The position numbers were made by a program, and so were the translations under genes. Positions 34,666 to 46,490 of a stretch of DNA of 64,000 bases are shown in pieces; the first letter of the stretch is position 1; every line of letters starts with the position of its first letter. Source of the stretch: Bryoerythrophyllum caledonicum. Its lineage: Eukaryota > Streptophyta > Bryopsida > Pottiales > Pottiaceae. Below the pieces are notes generated by a model that was given only the letters and a program-made list of their open reading frames with translations, was not told where the DNA came from and did not search any database. The stretch lies in NCBI GenBank assembly GCA_963971425.1, contig OZ020514.1:39655158-39719157 (forward strand). Direction: 5' to 3'.

Positions 34666-35336
34666 TTAGCATCGAGATTACCACTGAATCAAAATGTCCT
34701 TTCAATAAGATTGTTCATCGTATCAAAATTGAATTGTGCCTTGGTATTGATTGAAGAAAATTCATTATATATCACCTAAAGATAAGATTTAAGAACTCAC
34801 TACTTCATCTCATTTGTTATGAATTAATATCTACTCCTTTGAGTTGACTTTGCAAGATGATATTGTCTCATGCGATATTGGTTCACTTGATATTATTAAT
34901 TTATGTGTTATATAATTCAAATCATCTTTGACCCCAAAGGCTCAAGAGTCCCCTCGAAGGATTCTAAGAATTTTTGGAAGTTCCTATAGAGTCAATTTAT
35001 AAGTTTTTTGGTGTCGGCTCTAATAGCGCATCCGTATCCGTCGATCGCAACATTATGCAATTGTTGCCATTATGGACATAAGTTTGAGTGCCTTCAAAAA
35101 GTTATGATTGCAATGTTTTTTAATGTCATTCAAACATATTGCAAGTTGATGTGTAACTTTGCGCACTTGCAAAAGTTTGGTTCCATCACTCTTCCCTTTA
35201 TTGCAAAAGGTACTACCTTACATATGCATTCTTTCACACAAAATTCATGCGTTACATATTATACATAAGTATTTTCTACTATCTTTTCTTCCACATGAAT
35301 AAGGGTCAAAGATCACATGCGTATGTAAAAACATTT
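34666..35336. other. Central spacer of element 1, left of element 2
   Basis: AT-rich with no supported gene. It ends with ATTT (35,333-35,336), the left target copy of element 2. It continues at 54,743 on the other side. Confidence 0.6.
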
Positions 35337-35628
35337 AACACCATATTCGTTATATTGGGAAATTTCCATGACTATGGAGAAATATGGTTGTTGAAGTATC
35401 AATAAATATAGACATTTGTAGGTGCAAAGCATAAAGACAATGTATCGAGAATACTGTATTTTTTACCATGGATGGACCAAAATAGCTGATTGTCCAAGAA
35501 AGTGGTAACGATAAAGGAAGCATATACTATTAATCCAAGCTTTATTCAAAACTCCATGAAAAAAAGTCACACACAACACTCATTTACCTCGACGCAAAAC
35601 ACAATCGCCCTATTACTAATCAAACAGT

Positions 35629-36510
35629 CTAGGGAGTCCCTCCATAAGCCTCTATACGCGTCTTCAGAAAAGCCCTCTGACGTTGCCGAGTCCATGTTGC
35701 GCCATTCTCTTGCATTAATGGACTCTCAAGAAGACGCTGCAAACCCCGCCTTTGCACCTCGTCCGTGTTTGATTTGGGCAGCGAGTGACGGCGGGTGGGA
35801 GCAGAAGGAGAGCATTTGATTCCAACAACATTTCTTGAGAGAATACGGGGGCGAAGACATTTACCAGATGGTTCTCGCACAATAGGCGCCACAAACAATC
35901 CAAATAAATACACTTTAGGTCGAATACACCTACACGACAACACAAAAAAACTATATCATCAAGATCCATCCTAGTGCATTTTAGCTCAAATGGAGCTAAA
36001 ATACAGAAGGGGAAATTCACAAAGCTCATTTAATATCCAATGAACAAAAACAAGCTCAAATGAAGCAAAACTACAAGAGTGCAAGGTACCTCAACAACAA
36101 ACCAAGACTCTCTAGGCAAGAACGACTCAATAGTGCAATAACTTGGAGGTCAGCATAACACGCATCGTGAGCGAGCGGTGGTGAGTGGCATCCCTTAAAC
36201 CGTCATAGAGAATACGCTTTGCCGGAATACAATTATCCAGGTTTAGGCGCGGAGATCCCGGAACTGAACGAGGCCACTGCGGCGAAGGTGAATTGTTCCT
36301 TTTATGAATTGGCTCCCGCGCAATAGGGCTTTCAACAACTCCGTCGTCCACTGCCATGGTCGAATAATCCATGGTTGACTGCGCGGTTGCAGCAGAGTGC
36401 AACAAAAGCCTTTTACTCCGAAGGGAAAGGGCGAACTCATGTGGGCCCAACAAGGAATCCACGGACGCCCGACAATCACAGCCCTGTAGAAATTTCAACA
36501 AAAGTGACAC
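35629..36510 (-). CDS. Unassigned exons of element 2 (low confidence)
   Basis: Two minus-strand frames, 36,510-36,127 and about 35,930-35,629, have biased composition. One carries VVESPIAREPIHKRNN and SPSPQWPRSVPGSPRL; the other FVAPIVREPSGKCLRPR and SAPTRRHSLPKSN. The repeated (S/A)PI-REP motif suggests two related exons of one disordered protein. A decayed palindrome (TTTTAGCTCAAATGGAGCTAAAA) lies between them at about 35,978, as in other introns of this element. They lie 3' of the FCP1-like gene; whether they belong to it is unknown. Confidence 0.3.
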
Positions 36511-36816
36511 TCACATACCTCAGAACAATAGATAAAAATTCCAATCATTAAAAAAAGGATGACATTTCACCAGTAGTAGGTATCCAATCCGCACAATAAA
36601 TTCAGTGGAGAAACATCACCATTTGTATTATCAAAAAATATATACAAAACACGGCCCAACAAAATTTATAAAATGGAGCTGCAGTCAATCAAAACACTTT
36701 AGCTCCATTCGACCTAAAGTGTATTAAGGATCTAAGCGTTTCCAACCACATTAGGAACGGAGACTCTGATAGGCTTGAATTGCGTTACAAATACTCGTAG
36801 ACTGACCACACGTCTT

Positions 36817-37970
36817 CTAATCATTATAGAACATCTCCCGACCCGAGGGATGTTGAGCACGGTACTGCGCTAGACCACCCAAAAATTGATGAAGGTCAAA
36901 GAGATATGGTAGCAATTCCTCCAGCAGTACAGAATCATGTCTCGCGCCATCATGGTTGTGCGACCATGACGGAAGAAGAAGGACGTTCTCCGGCAAATTG
37001 AGGACATTCTTAATCGGGCTATCGTCAATGACAAGCGTATTTGCCGGAGTATACTCACGGCCCAACCTATTAAAGAGATGGTTAGATAACGTCTTCAAGA
37101 AGATGTCCTTCTGAGTGCCAAATTCCTTCATGTAGATTGTTCTGTTACCGACTCTACGCTCGGGAACCCTATCGCAACTCTCCTGACCAAAGATCCTGAG
37201 AGGATACACAGAACTATGGTGAAAAAGATATTGACATATCTCACGTGTTGTAGATTCCATCATTGAACTCCAGATCGTGATGGTGGCAATCTTAGACAAC
37301 TTCGTAAGGAATTCAGCACAACCAGCGCGCACCTGAACAAGCTTAGGGCCTACTTCGGCCGGCAGCGAGGCCGAGTGAATGGACGGGATAGAGTCCCTGG
37401 ATCTCCTGGCCTGCCACGATGGCTTACAAGTGCATAGAATCCCATTTAGGTCCAGCACAACATTCAACCATCTGCCCTCGGAATCTGAATAGACTCTAGG
37501 TATTTCTTCTAAATTACTGGCACCACTTATTGATTCCTCGCAGACCTGGTTCGGAAACGCCAGGAGAACAAACAATGTTACTAAAGATTCATTTACAACG
37601 ACAAGTCAACATAATGTAGAACGAAGAGAGCAAACGGGGGGGAAGCAACATGGGGAAGCGCAGAGTGTGGATAGTGTTAGAAGAGCACCTCGAGAACTTC
37701 ATCGTCTTGGAGCAATTTGTTTCGGACCCCCATCGATTCCAACGAAACTTGCACGGTGTCAAGGGCCCTCGAGTGCTCCAAAACCATTTGGGGGCACGGT
37801 TCCGGGACAAGAAGAGCGGGCTCCTGGACAGGAGAATCACGATTGATCTCGTCTACGAGCACGGCCGAAGATTGGACGACATCCTCTACGACTGGGACTG
37901 CAGTTTGGACGACCTCATCTACGACTGGTTGAGCAATCGCGTCATCACCAAAACTAAGATCTGAAAAAAT
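36817..37970 (-). CDS. FCP1/NLI-interacting-factor-like phosphatase of element 2
   Basis: Two exons are likely. About 37,970-37,689 encodes an acidic Val/Asp/Glu-rich stretch (VVDEVVQ... VVEDVVQ). A main exon, 37,545-36,817, follows a CCAG acceptor. It shows the family motifs in order: VVLDLNGIL (HAD nucleophile motif, usual DxDx(T/V) read here as DLNG), VRAGCAEFLTKLSK, ATITIWSSMMEST, KDIFLKTLSNHLF, NTLVIDDSPIKNVL (acidic motif III), LPSWSHNHDGARHDSVL and a TAG stop. The second Asp of DxD is replaced by Asn (D-L-N), a change shared by every copy in this window, so activity is uncertain. Family members act on phospho-Ser/Thr of nuclear proteins. The donor of the first exon (GAG-GTGCTC) is weak. 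The upstream gene ends close by, so the start is not defined. The frame has no internal stop. Confidence 0.7.
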
Positions 37971-38159
37971 TCAACAACTTCAACCCATCAGCTCATGCGC
38001 ACATTGGACACTGATACAATGTCAGATGTCAAGCAGTTTAGCTCGAGTCCAGCTAAAGTGATCACTGAGCACTGTAATATTAACAAAAATACTGGAGTAC
38101 AAAATTGGACATTTACAAAATGTTCTGCCTCTATACATTCGCAACTACGTTACACTAAC

Positions 38160-41100
38160 CTGACGACATCAACAACAGAATCTTCCCGAGCGGGCGACTT
38201 CGGGGAGGAAGAGGGGCGGGTCGGCGTGGACGGGGGATCAGGCAGCGATTGAGCCCCCATGGAGACGGGGGACGAACCCGCCGGCGACGGCATAAGCGAA
38301 CCGTGAGGCAGACTCCTAGTCTCATCGTCACTTGAGATTGGAGGCTGAGGGATTGTAGAATTCACTACGGTTCGTGTCGTGGCGACAGGAGGCATAGTAG
38401 CCGTCATGAATCTCTGCATCATGAGCATAATGTCGTTATGCCTCTAGTCCTGGTCCCTCTTCATCTCCTCGTCACGCCTCCGCTGCATATCCCTGAGCTC
38501 CTCGTCACGCTCCGCCAGCCGCTGCTCCATCAACCTCATCCGGGTGGCCTCCTCTTCGAGCTTCTTCTCGAGGACGATAAACCTGATGTCATCGTGAGCA
38601 CTACTCGCCGTTGCCAACGGTGAGCGGCCGGTTGCGCTGGCAACTTTCCTCTTCTTGGCTGCGGGGCGAGCGGATGACCCACCCAAGGTCGGAGCTGAAT
38701 GAGGCCTCTCGGAGATATCAAGCGATTCCAACTCCACGAAATCGAGCCGCTGCCGCGAGGTGCCCATTGTCTCTCCCGCTTCAAACTGAGAGCCACTATG
38801 AAGCTCCGCCGGAGTGTTGGTATCGAAATCGTCATGGGAATCGGCATCAGGTGTGACCGTACTGGTGCTCGAGCACACACCAATGGGGCTCGGGACCACA
38901 TCCTCCTCCTCTTCCTCATCGACGAGATCGATAATCACTTTTCCCTTCCCCTTGGCAACAGCCTCTCCAAGCTCGGGAAAGATCTCCGCGCTGATGTGAT
39001 ATGAACCAATAACAAAATCGGCCCGATCCAACGTCAACGCCACATCCTGGGCGTCGTCCAGGTCCTGCTCTGAAACAATACATTCACAGTCAGAGAGGGG
39101 ATCAACAGTTAAGCTTGAGTCGAGCTAAACTGCAAGGATACTCACTACACTAGCAGTCAGTAATTTCGTCCCGCAATACAGCTGGACAGTAGAATCCCCT
39201 TTCTTGCAGAACAGCTCCAGAACCTTGATGAAGAACTCCATTCTCAGCTCGTTCATGTTCATGGAGTACGCCAGGTCGTTGTACTTGCGTAGCTTGGTAT
39301 GCAACACATGCTCCGGAGCAGCGTAGATCTTCTTCACGGCCGGAATCTGCGTAAGTTCTTTCTTGAAGAGAAAGAGGAGGCGAACCGGGTCGAGAGCGTT
39401 GTTGGTCTTCGGCGCGAATCCCCCGAAGCGCTCGTTGTCGGAGGGAAGATACTTCGACTACAGGACGTCGTACGCATGGCACAACGACGGGCCCTCAGCA
39501 AACGCTGTCACTTGAAGGTGTGACTCCTCGTCGCCGCAAATGAAGAGCCACGCTGGAAGACCGGTGAGAGAAGGCTGCCCTTTCGATGCAAACATTGTCA
39601 TGAACTCGTCGAAGAAGGGCTTCTCCAATGACGACGTCGCCTTCCCTGCGAACCCAGGGATATTACGGAAGTCGATGATGCCAAGCTTCACATTGCAGCC
39701 CAAGTTACGCCACGAATCCGACGGCCATCCACCGAGCGAGTTGGTTGCCGCCTTGTATGGACGAAAGTGCAAGGCCCCCACAGGTGCAACGAACCGCCCC
39801 CGCACATCGAGGAAGACTCTGAAGAACTCCTTCGCATACGGAGAGAGATCTTCACATTTGCAGTTGCGAAACTGCGTCTGCCTTGAGTTTGCATAGTACG
39901 AATCCGGTGGACCCCAATCTAAGAGGGCACGCTTTGAGGCCTTGCTGACGTTGTAGTTCTTCTTGAACTTTCGCCAGTTGGAACGACTGTACGCCCTAGT
40001 GCTGTTGAAGAAGGCGAGCTCCGGCCTGATCAACTGAAGCTCCATCCAAGCTACCTCCTTCCTCTTCCTTCGATCGACCCAGTCCCGGGCGCTATAGCAA
40101 TCCTCCAGCACTGATTGCGGCTGCTTTACAACCACCTTAGGATAAGGTAGTTTTCGCGATGGCCCTGATCGATTAAGAATATGCTTACACAGCGGTGCGT
40201 GATCAGCCTCGGTCATATTGCCGAAAAACTTAAAGAACTCGCGCGTCAATACCCCATCTTTCTCAGGCACCCAGGACTTGGCGTCCTTAAACTTTGACAA
40301 GGGCGACGTTGTTGAATCCACGTTCATGAGGTCGCCTTGTGCCGCCGAAGAGATGACATCCGACCAGAGCTTGAAGGTCTCATCGGACGAGGTGATAATC
40401 TTCACCTCGTTCGTAATCAAGAGCTCCTTCGCCTTTCCGGCTTTCTTGAGCGCTGACTGGCTTTTGGCGACGTCAATCATTGCGAAGCGCTCACGAACCG
40501 CGTTTAGAAATGGCTGTGCAGAACATTGGCAGTGTTGATTTAGCGTACAACCACAGAGGGAAAAAATCCAAACCAGCAGGACCCAAAAGTGCAGGTTAAC
40601 TCGAGTCGAGCTAACTTGCAACCGGAGAGTGTACACTCTAAGTGCTTGAATCTGTATACAGAACTATACTAAGAAGGACAAGCACAGAAGTTACCTCGAG
40701 TCGAGCTAAAGTGCATGACCTTGGATAAGATTAATTACCTCAAACTTCTTGTCATTGGCAATCTCCACTGCCGTTCTCCGACCTGATCTATGGGACCCGT
40801 GAATGCCTGCGGCGGAGTGCTTCGGCATCGGTCTTCCAGCTTGGATCCACAATGCGCGAGAGCCAAGGATATTTGTTGCCCACGTCGGCTTGAATTGGAC
40901 CAAGTGATTTACGCGATTATAATACGAGGAAATCTTCCTCAGCTTCTCAGGGTCCTCCGTCCAGACAATGTAACACTGCCATGTTCGGAAGTGCCTTCTT
41001 ATAACCTCCGGCACGGTACCGTTTATCATCGACTTTGATGCAGCAACGCTGTATTGGCCGTTGATGATATAGAAGTCACACTCGCTGAGCTCCTCAACCT

Positions 41101-42172
41101 TCATTGGCATATGATCGAGCTTGGGCATGACGCAGAGAGTTTGCTTCTCCGTCTTGTCCGGCATTTCGAGGTAGTAATGCTTCAACTCCTCCATACCCCG
41201 AGGTTCGAATGCACGGATCGTCCACTCCGGCGGTGCATTATGCAGCCTCATCACATCAAGCTCGATCTTCATCTCTCTGTCTCCTTGGAAAAAACAGCTC
41301 TGACACTCCATCCAGAATTTCTGATATATTTGTTGGACGTTGGTGTAGTCTGTTACCTCTCCGAACCCGAGCGCCGAAGGGAGTTCCAACAGTGCAGAGG
41401 CCATCGAATTGGCCAACTCTTCTTCTGAAACGAGTTTCGTCTTCTTCCTGGAAGAAGTCTCCGGCTTCTTGGCAGCTGAGCGCTTGTTGACGGGAGACGC
41501 TGACAGCGTGTTGCGCAGGGTGCTTCGACTTGCTCTTGCACCTGGAGTTCTTACCGGTACCGATGCTTGACTTATATTGTGGCTACCTGTTACGGCACCA
41601 GAAACTACCGAAAGTTCTATTGGGCGCCTAGACGCGATTAATTTTGCCTTCTCAAGAGCGGCAAAAGTATTGATTCTGGAAAGAATGACGCGGAGTTTGT
41701 TCGCTACAGCCTTCGCTTTCAGCAGCTGACCACTACTAGTCTCCCATTTCTTTTGGGAGATTTCGTGGTCGACCTGAGCCACTATGTCATCAAACTGTGA
41801 CCCCCTAAGAGAACTGACTAAGTCGAAGATACAGAAGGGAGACGAAGTATTGTTCACTACAATAGTGAACATATAAGGAACGAGAGACTCAGTGGTTGTC
41901 TCACACGACATCTTCACTATATCGTAATCTTCATGGACTACATTAATAATTTTGGTCTTGAAGTCGGTGTGCTGGGGTTCATGGATATCACCAGTGAAGG
42001 TCTGACCAAACACTAGATTCTCTGTGTAGGGGGCCCACAGCAGCGTCCACTTTAGTGTCATCAAAGGATCCTTGAGCTCCCAGCAATCTAAGTGGTTGTT
42101 GTCGTCTCCATCGTCATCGTCAATGTCGACAGGCTTTGGCTGGAAGAAGTGCTGCAACTGAGACACCATCAT
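38160..42172 (-). CDS. ParB-like / DNA-methylase-like element protein, three exons
   Basis: Exon 1 is 42,172-40,739. It starts MMVSQLQHFF 13 nt after a TTTGTGCAG acceptor and ends at donor GAG-GTAATT. Exon 2 is 40,513-39,146 and exon 3 is 39,067-38,160, so about 1,235 codons. Exon 1 has an acidic start, a basic Ser/Thr linker (about residues 220-265) and, near 41,040, FYIINGQYSVAASKSM followed by WQCYIVWTEDPEKLRKIS. This resembles the ParB/sulfiredoxin-fold signature (hhNGxHRxxAA). Exon 2 ends in ALDPVRLLFLFKKEL, then LFCKKGDSTVQLYCGTKLLTA, which recalls a DNA N4/N6 methylase motif I (DxFxGxG), degenerate. Exon 3 is acidic with a coiled coil (EKKLEEEATRMRLMEQRLAE) and a Ser/Pro tail. Two TAG codons (39,458-39,460; 38,441-38,443) interrupt otherwise open frames. 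Each intron holds a palindrome. Function is inferred by motif only. Confidence 0.6.
40514..40738 (-). promoter_or_regulatory. Intron 1 of the ParB/methylase-like gene with two palindromes
   Basis: Clean GT-AG borders (GAG-GTAATT; CACAG-CCATTT) join the flanking exons in phase 0. It contains AACTCGAGTCGAGCTAAC (about 40,599) and a copy at about 40,691 (TTACCTCGAGTCGAGCTAAA). Intron 2 (39,068-39,145) has one at about 39,110; the intron after exon 3 has one at about 38,037. Confidence 0.7.
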
Positions 42173-42370
42173 GTCCCTCTCAGATCTGCACAAACACGAA
42201 ATGGAGCACCAATATAAGATTGTTTTAATGATCATCCGATTAGGACGGCGAGGTCACACATTAGCTCGACTCGAGCTAATGTGTAACTAAATACAAGTAT
42301 GTTAATAATACTCTGCAACAAAATCTAGTCAATTAGACCGTTCTCTTAGACGCTTACAATCAACTCATGC

Positions 42371-42836
42371 CTACTTCTCGTTCAACTCTCAGAACTGTGA
42401 AAGAGCTTCAGTTCACGCTTAAATCACTCACGAACCTCACTCTTTGAGGTTCTCAAGTGGTTGAAGTGCGACTGAAGCTCTTGCACGATTCATGAGAGGT
42501 GAACGAAAAGTAGACGTGAGTTGAGTTAGGAGACTGCAATTTCACCAATGTATCAATGTTGTATTCAAGTTTAACCTTCATCTTTAGCTCGACTTGAGCT
42601 AAAGTGCTCATGCATGGAATGCATAGCTGAACAATTCTGACACTTACAATATTCATTCAAACGACTTTCCTATACATTTATTTTCAAATCATGGCTACTT
42701 CTCGTTTAACTCTCAGAACTGTGAAAGAGCTTCAGTTCACGCTTAAATCACTCACGAACCTCACTCTTTGAGGTTCTCAAGTGGTTGAAGCGAGACTGAA
42801 GCTCTTGCACAGATGTGAAAATATAACGAGAAGTGG
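42371..42836. ncRNA. Two ~143-nt imperfect hairpins (possible small-RNA precursors)
   Basis: Each unit (42,371-42,513 and 42,695-42,836) folds back. The left arm, with CTTCTCGTTCAACTC and GAAAGAGCTTCAGTTCAC, pairs with the right arm, with GACTGAAGCTCTTGCAC and GAACGAAAAGTAG. The inner stem GAACCTCA/TGAGGTTC closes on CTCTT. The two units are about 90% alike over their first 110 bp. The arms pair with scattered mismatches, as in microRNA precursors or small foldback elements. They lie in the leader region upstream of the ParB/methylase-like gene. A TTTAGCTCGACTTGAGCTAAAG palindrome lies between them (about 42,582). Expression is unknown. Confidence 0.45.
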
Positions 42837-43126
42837 ACATGAGTTGGGTAGTCGATATCATTGGTTTACTATACCTTTGGAATGTTTAAAGTTTGAGTGT
42901 TGTTGTGTTTGAGTTGTTAAAGTTTATTGTCATACACTTTAGCTCGATTCGAGGTAAAGTGTGTTGGCTTTACTGGAAGGCCATGACATTTTTCAGACCG
43001 AGAGTTTGAGAGTAGTTATTATGATTACTGTTCCTGCAGCCGGCTTTGGCGCAACCATAGACGTAATAAGTCGAACATTTTTGTTCGACTCAAGCTTTAG
43101 AGGGCCTCCATTGTGCACTATTGACC

Positions 43127-43472
43127 ACACTTTAGCTCGAGTCGAGCTAAAGTGCCCTCTCTAGTGTGCTTCATTGGCCATAGTTTACCTCGAGTCGAGT
43201 TTAAATGTAGCCAAAAGAGCACTGGAGAGCGCACTTTATCTCGAGTCGAGGTAAATGCAGCCACAAGAGCACACGGGGGATCTCACTTTAGCTCGACTCG
43301 AGCTAAAGTGTGGGCCATATTGCTCAGTGGTGGCCCCACTTTAGCTCGAGTCGAGCTAAAGTGTGGCCCATTTTGCACAGTGGAGGCCCACTTTAGCTCG
43401 AGTCATGCTAAAGTGTGGACAGTAGTGCAATATCGATGTCCCAGTTTAGCTCGACTCGAGCTAAACTGTGTT
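43127..43472. promoter_or_regulatory. TTTAGCTCGAGTCGAGCTAAA palindrome cluster, ParB-like gene leader
   Basis: Seven sites lie at about 43,131, 43,187, 43,236, 43,288, 43,338, 43,389 and 43,442. Spacing is 45-60 bp and most are extended to CACTTTAGCT...AGCTAAAGTG. They alternate CGAGTCG and CGACTCG centres. They lie upstream of the ATG at 42,172 (minus strand), together with a site at 42,258 and one at 42,940. The spacers are unrelated except for short GGCCCAC and GAGCAC pieces. Confidence 0.9.
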
Positions 43473-43619
43473 CATTGAAGAGCTTATTTATTGCAGTTTG
43501 TGCAGATCCGTCTTTCGTTATATGATATTGAAGGCGTAGGGTTTAGGGCTCCTGGGTGTGAGCATGGATTTTACCTTTCAGCCATTGATTATGAACCTAA
43601 ATCCCAGACAAATTTTGCT

Positions 43620-44560
43620 GGAACTAGAAGTCCTGCAACAACAATAACAAACCCACACACACAAAATCAAACAAAGTAGCACATGGAAACCAACACATTG
43701 AAATCATTCACAATGAAATCAGCACTTTGAAATGAGCACATTGAAATTAACACATTGAATTCAGCAGATTGAATTTAGCAATTGAAACCACGACATTGAA
43801 TTCAATGTGCACATCTAAACTAACACAAACCAGCACATTTAAACTAGTACAAACCACGACAAATAACCACAAACCACCACAAACCACCACATTCAAACCA
43901 CCACATTCAAACCAGCACATTGAATACACAATCTCATCTACCTTCTCATACATACATCAAAAGCAATGCTATCATACTATTTCAATACATCATATCTAAA
44001 GCAAAACTACACAAATATCAAAAGAAATGCAAGACTGAATGAGTGCAGTTACCTTTAAAACTAAGAAATCCGACTGAAAAAGCTGCAAGTCTTGTTCCTT
44101 CTTCACCTCAATCCTCGGAGCACCGCCGTTTCAGACTGTACGTGCTCACAGAAACTCGCAGAAACTCACACACACTCACAGAAACTCCTAGAAACTCACA
44201 TAAACTCACAAACTGTCACAAACTCACAGAAACTCTCACAATCTCACACAAACAACCCTAAACTCCAGCGCTGCAGTGGACACGAACTCACACAATTAAG
44301 AATCACACGTCCTACAAAACCTATCTGCAGGAAATCCTAACCTCCACGAAAGCCTAAACGCACGAAAGCCTAAACGCAGCGGTACAATATACACAAACTT
44401 AACAGACCCTGAACATTACGAAACCAACACAAACCGCAAACTCGCCTCAGAAAACAACAACGCCTAGACAAACACACACAAAACCACGACGAACCGACGC
44501 ATAAACGCACAACCCTCACAAAACAAGAACGTGTAGACGGACACACACAAAACTCACAGC
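43620..44560. repeat. Low-complexity A/C-rich tracts
   Basis: From 43,670 to 43,930 there are irregular repeats of CACATTGAAAT and ACCACAAACC. From 44,135 to 44,550 there are repeats of CACAGAAACTC-like units and CACAAAAC. The strand asymmetry (almost no T-rich counterpart) resembles a transcribed CT-rich 5' leader of the minus-strand gene. The ORFs here are composition artefacts. Confidence 0.55.
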
Positions 44561-45509
44561 AACGAAAAGGAAGAGAAAATGCGAGCGCCAAGATTTCGTA
44601 GGGTACCTTCGGGGGCACCGAAAGCCGTGAGGGTCGAAACCCTGTGGCCGTGTGGTGCTCCCGACATACCCTCGGGATACCCTTCATGATATTCGGGTGA
44701 GACCCTCGGATATTACAGATGGATGCACCACAAATTATTCACCTTCATTATTGATACCCGGAGTTTCAAGAAGCCATTTTAATCTTTCTAATGTAAGTTC
44801 TAGATATAACGCGCGTGTTGTATTTCTGTACTCGTAAATTTCCTACACAATTTTTCTTGGCCATTAACACTACAATTTTGCATATTCTGGGGCAACGAAC
44901 AGGTAGCAAAAGAAAAGTGATTATTTCCAATTTCATTCGTATGATCTCAATTAAAACTTCTAAATTGGCATTTTCTCAATAATACACAAACTTGGATTGG
45001 ACGGAAGTGAACGATTATAGTGTTTACTGTTACAAATAGGATTATAGTGTTTAGTTTTCTGTCATGCTTTCAGTGGATCAGCTGGCTTTCACTTGACTGG
45101 ATTTCAATTTCTGCATTAGAGAAGGAGTAAATTCATTACCATCGATGTATATAAGTTCCTCCTACACCAATTATTAGGTGAAGCACACTTAAGAGAGTTT
45201 TAAAGCTACGATTTTAAGATTCTATTACTTTGAATTCACGTTTTGATTATTTATGAGTTTGATATTATATACTTTGAGAATCGAATTGACATTAAGTATG
45301 TTAAGACCACATCTTGCAATTGTATAATTATAAAATAAATGTCGGTGCACACTTTAGCTCTATTGGAGCTAAAGTGTGCATATTTTCTTTTTAGTTTCCT
45401 ACATTTCCTGATGGTGCACACTTTAGCTCTAATAGAGCTAAAGTGTGAATTTTTTCTTTACTTTTCACTTCATTTTGCTTTTACTTTAACGGTACAAATC
45501 CAGTAGTTA
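44561..45509. other. Spacer between leader and MITE
   Basis: No gene supported. A palindromic CCCTCGGGATA region lies near 44,600-44,710. Two TTTAGCTC(T)A-type palindromes with TAT/ATA centres (TTTAGCTCTATTGGAGCTAAA) lie at about 45,353 and 45,424. Confidence 0.5.
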
Positions 45510-45895
45510 GAGCATCTCCACCCCTGACGGGGAATTTTCCACGCCAACGGGAAGGTGCCCAAGTTTGAGATGAAGGGAGGGGGGTTTACCCTTTTCCCCC
45601 CGCACCGTCCCCGAATTGGCCACTGTGAGGGAACGCCAACGCCCAACACTTACGCCATAGTAGGCTAATTTGTTTTGGGGTTTTTATTGATTTTTTTTAA
45701 TTCCCTCGTGTAATTACATGATTGAACACATGCTCCCGGGGAATTTTAGTCTCCCCTGTACTTTCTGTAAATTTATTGTTTAGAAGAACCGGCGCCGCCA
45801 CTCCAGTGGGCCGATACACCGGCCTAGGCCTCACGGAGTGGGCTTTACCGTGTTTATTCTCGCATCCCGGTCCCTCAGCCCCGGTGGAGATTCTC
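45510..45895. mobile_element. Small PIF/Harbinger-like MITE
   Basis: The termini GAGCATCTCCACC and, inverted at the other end, GAGAATCTCCACC frame 386 bp of GC-richer DNA without coding capacity. GAGCATCTCC-type ends are common on plant PIF/Harbinger MITEs. A 3-bp duplication is not clean (TTA left, TAT right). Confidence 0.5.
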
Positions 45896-45913
45896 TATTT
45901 CTAGTACACTACT

Positions 45914-46490
45914 AGCAATTGGCGCTTGCGTTGCAACGCATTAGTTCAACCATTTTCATGTAGTTTTTAAATCACAAAATATTAAAAAAAGAAAGGTAAG
46001 AATAATCTACATAAAATATAAATAGATCTTCGAAACCTATGCATGAATTTTAATAATGTAATAGAATAGAATAGAAAAAAATTAATTACGTTTTAGATTT
46101 TTTTGCATTTTAACATGGAATTTCAAAAATGTTATGAACGTCAAATTTGTAATTAAGAGTTTCAAATTTATTTTGGGTAAGCACAAATGCAAATTTCACA
46201 CACCCACAAACTCAACTTGCAATTACAATCTCAATTTTATACACCCACAAACTCAATTTGCAATTACAATCTCAAAACTTGCAATCTCACCTCAAAACTT
46301 GTAATTTCAATCTCTACAACTCGAATATGCAATTTTGCAACTCCAACTTTGTATGCCAACCTCCAAGATCACAACTCCAACTTGATTGCGTGGTTTTATA
46401 TTACAAACTATATTAAAGAAAAGGTAACATGATTCATTGTGCGGTTGGCTGCACCGTTCCTAGCAATTGGCGCTTGCTTTGCAACGCATA
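45914..46490. repeat. Direct repeats of TAGCAATTGGCGCTTGC
   Basis: TAGCAATTGGCGCTTGCGTT followed by GCAACGCAT occurs at 45,914 and 46,458 with the same downstream CCATT-TGTAGTTTTT sequence. Between them lie CAATTACAATCTC repeats, and beyond them GGTTGACTGC/GGTTCACTGC repeats up to 46,650. The family is not identified. Confidence 0.5.

Noticed and set aside
38536-39004. Overlapping ORFs opposite or out of frame with exon 3 of the ParB/methylase-like gene
   Set aside because: They share the high GC of that exon; the coiled coil and the splice phase support only the annotated frame.
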